Part shown: positions 15,693-23,808 of the stretch, one piece after another
How positions within the stretch are numbered: position 1 is the first letter of the stretch
Layout of the letters: every line of letters starts with the position of its first letter
Source of the DNA: Chloroflexota bacterium
GTDB taxonomy: Bacteria; Chloroflexota; Dormibacteria; Dormibacterales; Dormibacteraceae
Length of the DNA: 32,197 nucleotides
NCBI GenBank assembly: GCA_005879985.1
Contig: VBIA01000167.1
Location: 1-32,197, forward strand
Direction: 5' to 3'
Notes under the pieces: model-generated
Databases searched by the model: none
What the model was told of the DNA's origin: nothing
What the model saw: the letters and a program-made list of their open reading frames with translations, nothing else
Translations under genes and position numbers: made by a program

Positions 15693-16622
15693 TTGCTCTG
15701 GATAAACCTCGGACTCATCTGCCTGATCGGGGCTCTCCTGGTCGGGCTGGCGTCGCTCCTGCAGCCGCGTACGGCGGCCGTGGGCCGCGTGCTCGTGACT
15801 CTCGGCTTACAGATCGCGGGGGTCGTCGTGTTGACCTGGCTCCTCGTGCAGCGCGGGCAGGCCATCTCGCGCCAGTTGCCGCCGCCGCCGGGCACCGAGA
15901 CCGCGATCTTCGCCCAGATCGAGGCGCCGGCCGTGGCTTCGCTGCTGCTGATAATCGTGGCGCTGGTCTGGGGCACCGGATTCGGAACGGCGGCGGCGGC
16001 CTTCGCCGTCGGCGCCAAAAGGCCGAGGCTGGCGCTGCTGCTGGGGGTGGTGAGCCTGATATGGGTCATTCCCACCTTCATGCTGGCCATCCTCGCCCAG
16101 GACCTGCAGACGCAGATCTACAACCTGTGGCAGGTAAACGTCACCGGCGGCTATGCCACGTTCTCTGCCGGTCAGCTCGCATGGAGCGCCGCGGTGCTGG
16201 CGATCCGCCCAGCCGCATACGCCTATCGACAGGGATCGATCCTGATCGCTGACCAATCACGCGCGCTGTTCGTGCGCACGGCGCTGTCGAAGGGCCTGCC
16301 CTGGGGCGTGATAGTGCGCCGGCATATCGTCCGCCCCGCCGCGGCGGGCCTGCTCCAGACCGGGTCCTCATCGATCCGTCTGATGTTCGGATCCTTGCCT
16401 CTGGTCGAGTTTTTCTTCGGCTACCCGGGCCTCGGCAACCTGCTGCTGCAGTCCCTCGGCGTGTCGTCCGGCGCGGCGTCTCAGCCGCCTGACCCTGGCG
16501 TCGCCATCGCGTCGACGGTCGTGCTGGCATCGATTCTCGCCATCTTCGAAGCTCTGATCAGAGTGCTGACGCAAAAGGCGGACCCCAGACTCGCCGAGGC
16601 CGCCGCGGAGGCTGCGGCCTGA
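15693..16622 (+). CDS. Dpp/Opp-type ABC transporter permease (DppB-like)
   Basis: A 309-residue inner-membrane permease of the binding-protein-dependent (BPD_transp_1) family. The cytoplasmic EAA loop that contacts the ATPase is recognisable at RALFVRTALSKGLPWGVIVRRHIV. It is followed by the DppB-type ending PLVEFFFGYPGLGNLLLQ. The N-terminal third is unlike standard DppB and lacks the usual 'LLRRLL..P' opening. It starts with TTG at 15693. The next permease follows after 1 bp. No ATPase or solute-binding protein gene is present nearby, so the pair either borrows an ATPase from elsewhere or works differently. Confidence 0.8.
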   Translation: MLWINLGLICLIGALLVGLASLLQPRTAAVGRVLVTLGLQIAGVVVLTWLLVQRGQAISRQLPPPPGTETAIFAQIEAPAVASLLLIIVALVWGTGFGTAAAAFAVGAKRPRLALLLGVVSLIWVIPTFMLAILAQDLQTQIYNLWQVNVTGGYATFSAGQLAWSAAVLAIRPAAYAYRQGSILIADQSRALFVRTALSKGLPWGVIVRRHIVRPAAAGLLQTGSSSIRLMFGSLPLVEFFFGYPGLGNLLLQSLGVSSGAASQPPDPGVAIASTVVLASILAIFEALIRVLTQKADPRLAEAAAEAAA

Positions 16623-16623
16623 C

Positions 16624-17592
16624 GTGAGACTGCGCTCGCGCATCCTGGCCATCCTGGGGGCTCTGTTGCTGGCCGGTCTGGCAGTCCTCGTCGTGATTGG
16701 GGCGCACATCTCTGACTTCTGGGCCACGCACATCTGGGCAGGCGGGTTCATCAACAACACGGCCACGCTGACGCCGTTTCCCGCCTTCAGCAACGTGGAG
16801 GTTTTCTCGCTCGACGACCCGAACTTCCATCAGGTGCACTACTACCTGTTTGGTTCCGATGCGGGCGGTCGCGACCTGTTCGCCCTGGTGGCGAAAGGCG
16901 CTTTGCCGTCGGTCTTGCTGGTCGCGCTGGCCCTCGCGGGGCGGATGCTCATCGGCGTGGTCGCCGGCTTCGGGATCGCGTCCGGGGCCACTCTGTTTCG
17001 GTCTGCGGCGAGGGCTGCCGGGGGCTGGATCGCCGGGTTTCCGTACCTGGCGCTGGCAGTTCTGGTCATCCAGGCTTTCACCGGTGGGCCGAGTACGATC
17101 GCGCAGCCGGGACCGGCGCGCACCCTCGCATTTGTCATTGCGATCAGCATCGTGGGTTGGCGCGATGTGGCTGAGGTGGTCGCGGGCCGAATCGAATGGG
17201 TGCAGGCACAGCCGTTCTCCATGGGCGCTCACGCCGTCGGCTCGACCGGGCTCGACTTCTTCGGCCGCCACGTCTGGCCGTATCTGCGCCCCGCGCTGAT
17301 GGTCGAGCTCTCGTTCCAAGCCGCGGCCGTTCTGGTGCTCCTCGCGGAGCTCGGCTTCCTGCAGTACTACCTCGGCGGCTTCACCAACTACAGCGAGGAC
17401 ACGCAGGGGGTGCCCGGGTTCCACCTCGCCAACACGCCCGAGCTGGGCCAGCTGCTTTCCGACGTTCGCCTGTACGCGTTGCGCAACCAGTTCTTCCCGG
17501 TGCTCGTGCCGGCGGCTGCCCTCGCGCTGGCCGCGCTCGCGTTCGAGATCATCGGCCGCGCCTTCCGCGGCCGGACGGACCTGCCGGCATGA
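16624..17592 (+). CDS. Dpp/Opp-type ABC transporter permease (DppC-like)
   Basis: A 322-residue partner permease. The characteristic DppC entry motif is present as HYYLFGSDAGGRDLFALVAKG (LGTDxxGRD type), and the EAA loop as GAHAVGSTGLDFFGRHVWPYLRP. About six transmembrane segments are visible. A roughly 50-residue polar loop after the first helix (IWAGGFINNTATLTPF onward) is external. It starts with GTG at 16624. Its stop overlaps the start of the Kelch-like lipoprotein gene by 4 nt (ATGA), which places that lipoprotein where a binding protein would usually be. Confidence 0.8.
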   Translation: MRLRSRILAILGALLLAGLAVLVVIGAHISDFWATHIWAGGFINNTATLTPFPAFSNVEVFSLDDPNFHQVHYYLFGSDAGGRDLFALVAKGALPSVLLVALALAGRMLIGVVAGFGIASGATLFRSAARAAGGWIAGFPYLALAVLVIQAFTGGPSTIAQPGPARTLAFVIAISIVGWRDVAEVVAGRIEWVQAQPFSMGAHAVGSTGLDFFGRHVWPYLRPALMVELSFQAAAVLVLLAELGFLQYYLGGFTNYSEDTQGVPGFHLANTPELGQLLSDVRLYALRNQFFPVLVPAAALALAALAFEIIGRAFRGRTDLPA

Positions 17593-18896
17593 AACGCGTC
17601 GGTGCGGGCATGCTCCTGCTCGTTTGCCTGTGCGGCTGCCAGCTGGCCTTTTCGACGGTCGGCAGCTGGACCAGGGAGAAAGGGATTCCCGCACCGATCT
17701 CGGGCAGCTTCGTGATCCCGCTGTCAGATGGGCGTCTGGCCATCTTCGGGGGCTACTTGCAAGGGGGGCGGCCATCGAACGAGACGGTGATATATGACCC
17801 GGCGACAGGCGCGTGGACCAACGGCGCGCCAAGGCCTGGGCCCGCGTTCGCCGACGTCATCACGCTCCTTCGCGATGGCACCGTGCTGGTTGAAGGCGGC
17901 AGCGACTTCAACGGCAACCTGCAAGGCACCACCTGGCTGTACGACCCGGCCCAGAACAGATGGAGCCAGGCCGGCAGCGTCATCGAGCCGCGCATCGGGC
18001 CCAGCTCTGCGCTTCTGAGCGACGGTCGCCTGTTGATCGCAGGCGGCGGCATCCCGCTCGACACTCCTGAACAGACGCCAAACGGAGAGGTGAGCTTCAA
18101 ACCCACGCCGACCGCCGAGATCTACGATCCCGCAACCAGGAGGTGGTCCCGAGCGGGTCAGCTTCAGGCGGCGCGAGACGGCATCCGGCTCGTTGCCCTC
18201 GGCGGCGGTGGAGCGATCGCGGCCGGTGGCTGCCAGGGCGCCGCCGGCTGGTCGCCGCCGGTCGCCACTGCCGAGGTCTACGACGCCTCCACCAACACGT
18301 GGTCGATGACTACCCCGCTGCCCGTTCCTGTGTGCGGCGCCGACGGCGTCGGCTTGCGCGATGGCCGGGCGCTGTTCATCGACCAGTTCACGTTCACAGG
18401 CGTGGAGCGGTACTTCTACAACTCTTCAGACGAGGCGTTCGTGTACGACCCGAAGACGCGTGCGTGGTCCGTGGCGGGCGGCCTCGCGGGTGGCGGGACC
18501 GGCGCGTTGATGCTCAGCGACGGCCGCGTCATGGTGCCCGAGCTGCAGCGGGGCGCCACCCAGGGCCGGACATACAAGCAGCTCGTCGGCGGACAGATAT
18601 TCGATCCCGCGACCGACCAGTGGACATACGCGAGCACCACATCGCTCGTGATGCCCCTCGGGTACATGTTCTCGGGCGGTTTGCCGAGCGTGGTTTCCCT
18701 GCCAAACGGCTCTGCGCTCGTCATCCTGCAGACGGACGTGCTGGCGTTTCACCCAGAGGTGGCGGCACGATCGACGCAGCTGCTGGACAGCACGGGCCTC
18801 ACCTTCGAGCTAGGTGCGGCGCTGTTGGTGATCGCAATCCTGCTCGTGCTCGCCTACCGGCGCGCGAGCCGGCCGGACCTCACCAAGCTGCAATGA
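17589..18896 (+). CDS. Kelch-repeat lipoprotein with C-terminal membrane anchor
   Basis: A 435-residue protein with an N-terminal lipoprotein signal ending in the good lipobox LCGC (Cys18). At least five Kelch-type blades follow. Each shows the hydrophobic-GG doublet and a 'YDPxTxxW' strand: LAIFGGYLQGG / YDPATGAWT, VLVEGGSDFNG / YDPAQNRWS, LLIAGGGIPL / YDPATRRWS, YDASTNTWS, YDPKTRAWS and FDPATDQWT. Near the end a hydrophobic helix (GAALLVIAILLVLAY) followed by RRASR would anchor the C-terminus. Both ends are thus membrane-tethered with a beta-propeller outside. It is translationally coupled to the DppC-like gene. A ligand-binding or docking role for the permease pair is inference. Confidence 0.8.
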   Translation: MKRVGAGMLLLVCLCGCQLAFSTVGSWTREKGIPAPISGSFVIPLSDGRLAIFGGYLQGGRPSNETVIYDPATGAWTNGAPRPGPAFADVITLLRDGTVLVEGGSDFNGNLQGTTWLYDPAQNRWSQAGSVIEPRIGPSSALLSDGRLLIAGGGIPLDTPEQTPNGEVSFKPTPTAEIYDPATRRWSRAGQLQAARDGIRLVALGGGGAIAAGGCQGAAGWSPPVATAEVYDASTNTWSMTTPLPVPVCGADGVGLRDGRALFIDQFTFTGVERYFYNSSDEAFVYDPKTRAWSVAGGLAGGGTGALMLSDGRVMVPELQRGATQGRTYKQLVGGQIFDPATDQWTYASTTSLVMPLGYMFSGGLPSVVSLPNGSALVILQTDVLAFHPEVAARSTQLLDSTGLTFELGAALLVIAILLVLAYRRASRPDLTKLQ

Positions 18897-18903
18897 TCGG
18901 CGG

Positions 18904-20154
18904 GTGTATGCGCGGCTCTTAAGAGATCCTCGTTTCGCCAAGCTGCTGGCCGGGCAGTCCATCAGCGAGCTTGGTTCCGCGGTCACCCAGATCGCGCTGC
19001 CCACCATCGCGGTCCTTGTCCTGCACGCGGGTCCGTTCGAGCTCGGGATTCTCATAGCGCTGCAGCGCATTCCATTTCCGATCCTCGCGCTGTTCGTCGG
19101 GGTGTGGATCGACAGGCTGCCCCGCCGCCGCGTGATGATCGTGGCCGACGTCTTGCGCGCCGCGGTGCTGGCGGCGGTGCCCATCGGCTACGGCGCCGGA
19201 TTCCTCGGCCTGCCGCTGCTGTACGGGGTCTCGCTCTTGACCGGAGTGCTCACGATCTTCTTCGACCTCGCGTACCTCTCCTACGTGCCAGAGCTTGTGG
19301 ACCGTGCGCGGCTCAGCGATGCCAACGCAACGCTGCAGATCAGCCTCTCGGTATCCAACCTGGCTGGGCCGGGCCTTGGCGGATTGTTGATCCAGGCAGT
19401 GGGCGCCGCGCGCGCTGTGGGCGTCGACGCCGTGTCGTTCGTCCTGTCATTCCTGAGCCTGGTGTGGATGGGGCCGGACAGGGTTCGGGCCGAAAGGCGT
19501 CAGTCGCCGGGAATGTGGAAGGAGCTGAGGGAGGGCCTCGGCCACGTGTTCGCGCACCCCCTTCTTCGCACGCTGATCATCACGCTCGGCTGCGTGATCC
19601 TGTTCGGCCATGTGCTCGAGCCGAACCTCTACCCGTTCGTGTACTCGACCCTGCACCTGTCGCCGGCGACGCTGGGTTGGATCCTGAGCGTGGAGGGAGC
19701 CGGGGCCGTGGTCGGGGCTTATTTCAGCCCGCGCATCATGGGCAGGATCTCGGCGGGGTGGATCCTCGCAGTGACCGGCGTGATCACCGGCGCAGCGTTC
19801 ATCGTCGTGTCGTTCGCGGGCGCCGGCCCGACGATCCTCATTCTCGGTGGCGCTTTGATCGTGAACGGCCTGCTCGACCCCATCCACAACGTCACCCAAT
19901 GGTCGCTGCGCCAGCTGCTCACGCCAGATCACCTCCAGGGCCGCATGAACTCGATCTTCCGCACCGTGTACTGGGGGGCGTGGCCGCTGGGGAACCTGGT
20001 CGGCGGATATCTGGGAAGCGTCTTCGGGCCGCAGAAGTCGATCTTCCTGGGGGGCCTTCTGTTCGGCAGCCTCAGCCTGGTTTTTCTCCTTGGCCCGCTG
20101 CGCAAGGCGTCGCTCACCGTTCCCGCGGCAGAAGCGAAGATAGAACCAGCGTGA
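18904..20154 (+). CDS. MFS transporter (MFS_3/EntS-like efflux type)
   Basis: A 416-residue, 12-helix major facilitator of the subfamily that includes enterobactin exporter EntS and macrolide efflux proteins. Family marks are the opening FAKLLAGQSISELGSAVTQIALP, the motif-A-like loop VGVWIDRLPRRRVMI and the conserved YVPELVDRARLSDANA segment. All helices are present without a break, unlike the MFS gene at 10.9 kb. It starts with GTG at 18904, 7 bp after the lipoprotein gene. It overlaps the dehydrogenase start by 4 nt (GTGA), so it belongs to the same operon. Confidence 0.88.
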   Translation: MYARLLRDPRFAKLLAGQSISELGSAVTQIALPTIAVLVLHAGPFELGILIALQRIPFPILALFVGVWIDRLPRRRVMIVADVLRAAVLAAVPIGYGAGFLGLPLLYGVSLLTGVLTIFFDLAYLSYVPELVDRARLSDANATLQISLSVSNLAGPGLGGLLIQAVGAARAVGVDAVSFVLSFLSLVWMGPDRVRAERRQSPGMWKELREGLGHVFAHPLLRTLIITLGCVILFGHVLEPNLYPFVYSTLHLSPATLGWILSVEGAGAVVGAYFSPRIMGRISAGWILAVTGVITGAAFIVVSFAGAGPTILILGGALIVNGLLDPIHNVTQWSLRQLLTPDHLQGRMNSIFRTVYWGAWPLGNLVGGYLGSVFGPQKSIFLGGLLFGSLSLVFLLGPLRKASLTVPAAEAKIEPA

Positions 20155-21584
20155 TCAACAACCTCATCGCCGGGGAGCATCAACCCGCCGCCGCGGGCAC
20201 GGGCTCGCTGCCGGTGTTCAACCCCGCCACAGGCGAGGTCATCGACAACGTGCCGCTCTCGGGAGCTGCCGAAGTGGACGCGGCCGTTCGGGCGGCATCG
20301 CACGCTTACGCGCACTGGTCGAAGACACCGGTCATGGAGCGGGTGCGCCTGATGTTCCGCTTCAAGGCAATCCTCGAGGAACACTTCGAGGAGCTGGCCG
20401 CGCTCGTCACACGCCACCACGGCAAGACGCTCGACGAGGCGCGAGGCGAGGTCCGGCGCGGCATCGAGGTCGTCGATTTCGCGTGCGGCGCGCCCACCCT
20501 GCTGCAGGGCCGCACCCTGCGTGACGTCTCGGGCGGCGTCGACCAGGACCTCTACCGCTACCCCCTCGGCGTGTGCGCAGGCATACCGCCGTTCAACTTC
20601 CCCGTGATGATCCCGCTCTGGATGTTCCCGCTCGCGGTGGTCGCGGGAAATACGTACGTGCTGAAGCCGTCCGAGCGCACGCCCCTTGGCGGCCTGCGCC
20701 TGGCCGAGCTGTTCCTGGAAGCAGGATTTCCCGAGGGCGTGCTGAACGTCGTGCATGGCGCGAAGGACGCGGTCGAAGCGCTGATCGCGCACCCGGACGT
20801 GCGCGCCATCTCCTTCGTCGGCTCCGCGCCGGTCGCGCGCGACGTGTATCGCAGCGCGGCCGCGAACGGCAAGCGCGTGCAGGCGCTGGGCGGCGCGAAA
20901 AACCACATCGTCGTGATGCCCGACGCCGACGTTGACCTCGCGGTGGGATCGATCCTCAACTCTGCGTTCGGTAACGCCGGCGAGCGATGCCTGTCGGGAT
21001 CCGTGGCGGTGGTCGTCGGCCGTGCTGCGGGCAACATGCTGGCGCTGCTGACAGACCGCGCGGCGGGCATGATCGTCGGACCGGGCGACGAGCCCGGCGT
21101 GCAGGTCGGACCGCTCATTCGCGCGGAGCACCGCGATCGGGTCGCGGGCTACATCGACAAGGGCGTGGGTGAGGGGGCGCGGCTGCTGGTCGACGGCCGC
21201 AAGCACATGTCGAGGCCAGGGTTCTTTCTCGGCCCGACGATCCTCGACCACGTGACCACCGACATGTCCGTCGGCCACGAAGAGATCTTCGGCCCGGTGC
21301 TGTCGATCGCCCGCGCCGGCAGCCTCGACGAGGCGATCGAGCAGGCGAATCGCATGGCGCTTGGCAACATGGCGACGATCTTCACGCAATCGGGCCGCTC
21401 CGGGCGCGAGTTTCGCGAGCGCGTTGAGACCGGCATGACAGGAATCAACGTCCCCATCGCGCAGCCCTTCGCCTTCTTCCCGTTCAGCGGGTGGAAGGGT
21501 TCGTTCTTCGGCGACTTGCACGTGCACGGCACCGACGGCATCGACTTCTTCACTCGCAAGAAAGTCGTGGTCACCCGATGGTGA
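20151..21584 (+). CDS. mmsA: Methylmalonate-semialdehyde dehydrogenase (CoA-acylating)
   Basis: A 477-residue ALDH-superfamily enzyme converting methylmalonate (or malonate) semialdehyde to propionyl- (or acetyl-) CoA in valine, pyrimidine or inositol catabolism. The cofactor site is PPFNFPVMIP (Asn149) and VLKPSERTP (Lys172). The nucleophile is Cys280 in GNAGERCLSG. The usual general-base Glu motif is replaced by LGGAKNHIVVMPDAD, diagnostic of the CoA-dependent MmsA/IolA group. It ends with FFTRKKVVVTRW, typical of the family. GTG start at 20151, coupled to the MFS gene. No other valine or inositol genes are visible, so the pathway is uncertain. Confidence 0.93.
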   Translation: MINNLIAGEHQPAAAGTGSLPVFNPATGEVIDNVPLSGAAEVDAAVRAASHAYAHWSKTPVMERVRLMFRFKAILEEHFEELAALVTRHHGKTLDEARGEVRRGIEVVDFACGAPTLLQGRTLRDVSGGVDQDLYRYPLGVCAGIPPFNFPVMIPLWMFPLAVVAGNTYVLKPSERTPLGGLRLAELFLEAGFPEGVLNVVHGAKDAVEALIAHPDVRAISFVGSAPVARDVYRSAAANGKRVQALGGAKNHIVVMPDADVDLAVGSILNSAFGNAGERCLSGSVAVVVGRAAGNMLALLTDRAAGMIVGPGDEPGVQVGPLIRAEHRDRVAGYIDKGVGEGARLLVDGRKHMSRPGFFLGPTILDHVTTDMSVGHEEIFGPVLSIARAGSLDEAIEQANRMALGNMATIFTQSGRSGREFRERVETGMTGINVPIAQPFAFFPFSGWKGSFFGDLHVHGTDGIDFFTRKKVVVTRW

Positions 21585-22063
21585 GCGGCAATGATGAGAT
21601 CGACGGCATGCGGCGGCGCGTCGTCGTTGCTCGGGCGAGGCTGAGGGCGCTGCTTCCGGCTGCCGCCGATCGTGAGCCGCCGGCCGATCCCAAGACTGGC
21701 GAGCGCTGGGACCGACTCAACATCCTCGGCCACATGAGCGAGTTCCCAACATTCTGGTCCACCGAGCTCGCGGCAGCGATCGAGTCGGGCGTGGAGTTCG
21801 GACGCCGGCCGGGTTCGACCAACAGGCAGGACGCCGTCGCCGGCGGCGCCAAGTCCGGCGAGGCGGCGCTCAAACGGCAGGTGGCCAGAGGCATCGAGAA
21901 CGTCCTGGCGCTGCTTGTCAAGCTCCAACCCGCGGACCTTGACCGCACCGTCAACATGCGAGGCCGGGGCGAGGTGACGGTTCGGTGGGCGCTAGAGAGT
22001 CTTCTGGTCGGACACCTCGAGGAGCACTGCAACCAGCTTTACGCGCTGACCACCAAGGGGTAG
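21578..22063 (+). CDS. DinB-like helical-bundle protein
   Basis: A 161-residue protein starting at ATG 21578, overlapping the mmsA stop by 7 nt. Its helices carry spaced histidines (ILGHMSEFPTFW near residue 52 and GHLEEHCNQLY near the C-terminus). This is the layout of the DinB/YfiT metal-binding four-helix superfamily, which includes thiol-dependent enzymes and many uncharacterised proteins. The assignment is from overall pattern, not a decisive motif. It is the last gene of the plus-strand run that begins with the permease pair and is followed by a strong hairpin. Confidence 0.5.
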   Translation: MVSGNDEIDGMRRRVVVARARLRALLPAAADREPPADPKTGERWDRLNILGHMSEFPTFWSTELAAAIESGVEFGRRPGSTNRQDAVAGGAKSGEAALKRQVARGIENVLALLVKLQPADLDRTVNMRGRGEVTVRWALESLLVGHLEEHCNQLYALTTKG

Positions 22064-22068
22064 TTGGA

Positions 22069-22092
22069 GCGGGCGGGACAGAGCCCGCCCGC
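22069..22092. terminator. Bidirectional terminator-like hairpin
   Basis: GCGGGCGGG (22069-22077) pairs perfectly with CCCGCCCGC (22084-22092) around a 6-nt loop, between two convergent genes. No U-tract follows on either strand, so its efficiency as an intrinsic terminator is uncertain. Confidence 0.6.
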
Positions 22093-22102
22093 ACAGAAAC
22101 GA

Positions 22103-22612
22103 CTACCTGACGCCGACCGGGGTCTTGACCTCTTCCAGCTTGCCGCTCCTCACGTCGTAGACAAAGCCGCGCACGCTGGACTTGTCAGGGATGAACGGGC
22201 TCGCCTGGATGCGGGCGATGGATTGCCTCACATCCTCGTCCAGGTCGGGAAACGCCTCGAGGGAGAACGCCGGCCGGATGCCGGTATCGGACTCTATCTG
22301 CCGCTTCACATCGTCGTCCTTGAAGGTGAGCATGCCGCAGTCGGTGTGGTGGATCAGGATGATCTCGTTGGTCCCCAGCAGGCGCTGGGAGATGACCAGC
22401 GATCGAATGGCGTCGTCGGTGGCGACGCCGCCGGCGTTGCGGATGACGTGCGCGTCGCCCTCGATGAGTCCGAGGATCTTGTGCACGTCGAGGCGGGCGT
22501 CCATGCAGGCCAGCACCGCCAGGTGCTTGGCCGGCGGCAGGGGAAGGCTCCCCTTGTCGAAAGATCTCGCGTACGCGTCGTTCTTTCGAAGCAGCTCGTC
22601 GGTAACGCTCAT
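22103..22612 (-). CDS. Beta-class carbonic anhydrase
   Basis: A 169-residue cytoplasmic Zn enzyme interconverting CO2 and bicarbonate. Zn and catalytic residues are visible: Cys36-x-Asp38-x-Arg40 in ACMDAR, and His89-x2-Cys92 in HHTDCG. The conserved VIRNAGG (57-63) is also present. The short form resembles the small actinobacterial/mycobacterial beta-CA group. ATG at 22612 is chosen because GGAGG lies about 11 nt upstream; the longer TTG start at 22630 would overlap that ribosome-binding site. It is convergent with the DinB-like gene across the GC hairpin. Confidence 0.92.
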   Translation of the reverse strand: MSVTDELLRKNDAYARSFDKGSLPLPPAKHLAVLACMDARLDVHKILGLIEGDAHVIRNAGGVATDDAIRSLVISQRLLGTNEIILIHHTDCGMLTFKDDDVKRQIESDTGIRPAFSLEAFPDLDEDVRQSIARIQASPFIPDKSSVRGFVYDVRSGKLEEVKTPVGVR

Positions 22613-22820
22613 GTGGAAATGCACCTCCAAATTGATTGGCGCGCGACCGCGTCAACGGGATGACGAGCGCGCGAGAACGGAGGACGGGTCTGTTAGCTCA
22701 GCCCGTACAGAGCGCGGATGAGCACCGACCGTGGTCGACGGCCAAGCGGCGGGTCAGTCGGTCACGCATCCCGCAGCCATTGTGCCGGGCTACGGGTGCG
22801 CCGTGCAACTAACAGGATGA
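22613..22820. other. Intergenic region upstream of the carbonic anhydrase gene
   Basis: This 208-bp stretch has no convincing gene. It contains the carbonic anhydrase ribosome-binding site (GGAGG on the minus strand near 22624-22628) and presumably its promoter, though no clear -35/-10 pair was found. A phrase resembling a tRNA D-arm at about 22692-22702 does not belong to a foldable tRNA. Confidence 0.5.
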
Positions 22821-23030
22821 GCGAGGTCGGCGCCCCCTCCTCACCTCCCCACCCGGTGGGGAGGGTCAGCGAGGTCGGCGCCCCCTCCTAACCTCCCCAC
22901 CCGGTGGGGAGGGTCGGCCGGGTCGGCGCCCCCTCCTAACCTCCCTACCCGGTGGGGAGGGTCAGCCAGGCCGGCGCCCCCTCCCAACACCGCCGCTTTG
23001 AGTGGCGCCCCCACACGTGGGGACGGGTCA
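22821..23030. repeat. Tandem 48-bp repeat array, each unit carrying a strong hairpin
   Basis: Units start at 22821, 22869 and 22917 with an exact 48-bp period and only two or three differences between neighbours. A fourth, degenerate unit runs from 22965 to about 23030. Each unit has a stem such as CCTCCCCAC/GTGGGGAGG (22844-22852 with 22856-22864), 9 bp around a 3-nt loop. The change in unit 3 (CTCCCTAC) keeps a G-U pair on the plus-strand RNA. The array lies downstream of the zinc-ribbon gene and upstream of carbonic anhydrase. It might act as serial terminators or be a mobile palindromic repeat. Confidence 0.8.
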
Positions 23031-23246
23031 GCCCAGGTAGTTGCCGGCGACGAACCTGTGCCGCACAGTGTCTGCGCATTCGAAGCTGCAGTACGAGACC
23101 GGCCCGTACAGAATGGCGCCACCGGCGAGCGTGCCTCCGCAAACCTCACACAACGACGCGAGTGCGCGAGCCAGTGTCGCGCGAGCTTTGTCCTTACGAC
23201 GCCGGCGACCAGACGCTGACGCGCCATCGACAACCAGGCTCAGCAT
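23028..23246 (-). CDS. Small zinc-ribbon/treble-clef-like protein
   Basis: A 72-residue protein. A basic N-terminal half (GRRRRKDKAR) is followed by CEVCGG...YCSFECADTVRHRF, i.e. Cys-x2-Cys plus Cys-x3-Cys, a classical four-cysteine Zn site of the treble-clef/TRASH or MYM-like kind. The basic part could bind nucleic acid (inference). ATG start at 23246, preceded by an AAGGGG element. Its C-terminal end reaches the first degenerate hairpin of the repeat array. An overlapping minus-strand frame with 16-residue repeats (22841-23233) is only a translation of the DNA repeat. Confidence 0.55.
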   Translation of the reverse strand: MLSLVVDGASASGRRRRKDKARATLARALASLCEVCGGTLAGGAILYGPVSYCSFECADTVRHRFVAGNYLG

Positions 23247-23341
23247 GACCCACCCCTTGACTCCCGACCCCCAACTGACAGATCCCCGGCGAAACTACGG
23301 TACATCCGATTGCCCCAAAGCTCAATGGTGCAAGCTTCATT

Positions 23342-23722
23342 TCAAGCCGCGCTGCCATCCAGATGGTGCTTGATTCGCCACACGACGTCGGCGGGCTTGA
23401 CCCGAGGCTTCACGAGATAGTCAACCGCACCGAGGCTCATTGCGCGGCGAATCGTTGGTCCGTCATCGGTGACGCTCAGAAAGATCACGGGAGTGGTGAG
23501 GCCTTGTCCCCGCATCGCGTCGTATACGGCGAAGCCGTCGAGGTCGGGCAGCTGCAGGTCCAGGACCATCACCTGCGGCCAGCCGGACTCGGCGATCGAC
23601 ACACCTTCGGCGCCCGTGCCCGCGATCTTGGTTTCGAACCCTGCGATCTCGAACGCAAGCTGGTACATCGCAGCTAGGTCGCTGCGATCTTCAACGAGCA
23701 GGACGCGCGGTCTTAACTGCAT
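23342..23722 (-). CDS. Stand-alone response-regulator receiver protein
   Basis: A 126-residue CheY-like protein from ATG 23722. Phospho-acceptor Asp55 lies in MVLDLQLPDLDG, the acidic pair is Glu11-Asp12 (LLVEDR), the switch Ser is at about 83 (IFLSVTD), and Lys105 is in YLVKPRVKP. No output domain follows, so it must signal through a partner. No histidine kinase is encoded in the window. An in-frame GTG at 23737 or a start at 23773 would add 5 or 17 residues. No ribosome-binding site settles the choice. Confidence 0.85.
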   Translation of the reverse strand: MQLRPRVLLVEDRSDLAAMYQLAFEIAGFETKIAGTGAEGVSIAESGWPQVMVLDLQLPDLDGFAVYDAMRGQGLTTPVIFLSVTDDGPTIRRAMSLGAVDYLVKPRVKPADVVWRIKHHLDGSAA

Positions 23723-23808
23723 GTTCTCGGCGAGCACTCCCTTTGTGCTCACCCCCCGAGCCGCTGGACGCATAGTGCGACCGACTCCGCATCAAAGTCA
23801 GCAGCAGA

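Noticed and set aside
19104-20150. Long upstream extension of the mmsA frame
   Set aside because: It is a shadow of the MFS gene; homology to MmsA starts at GTG 20151.
22686-22765. tRNA-like sequence with a D-arm phrase (gttagctcag)
   Set aside because: The rest does not fold: no anticodon stem at the right distance, no GGTTCRANNCC T-arm and no matching acceptor end.
22821-23030. CRISPR array
   Set aside because: The whole 48-bp unit repeats, so there are no unique spacers, and no cas genes are nearby.
22841-23233. Minus-strand ORF with 16-residue protein repeats
   Set aside because: The repeats are only the translation of the 48-bp DNA array; the overlapping zinc-ribbon frame has real motifs.
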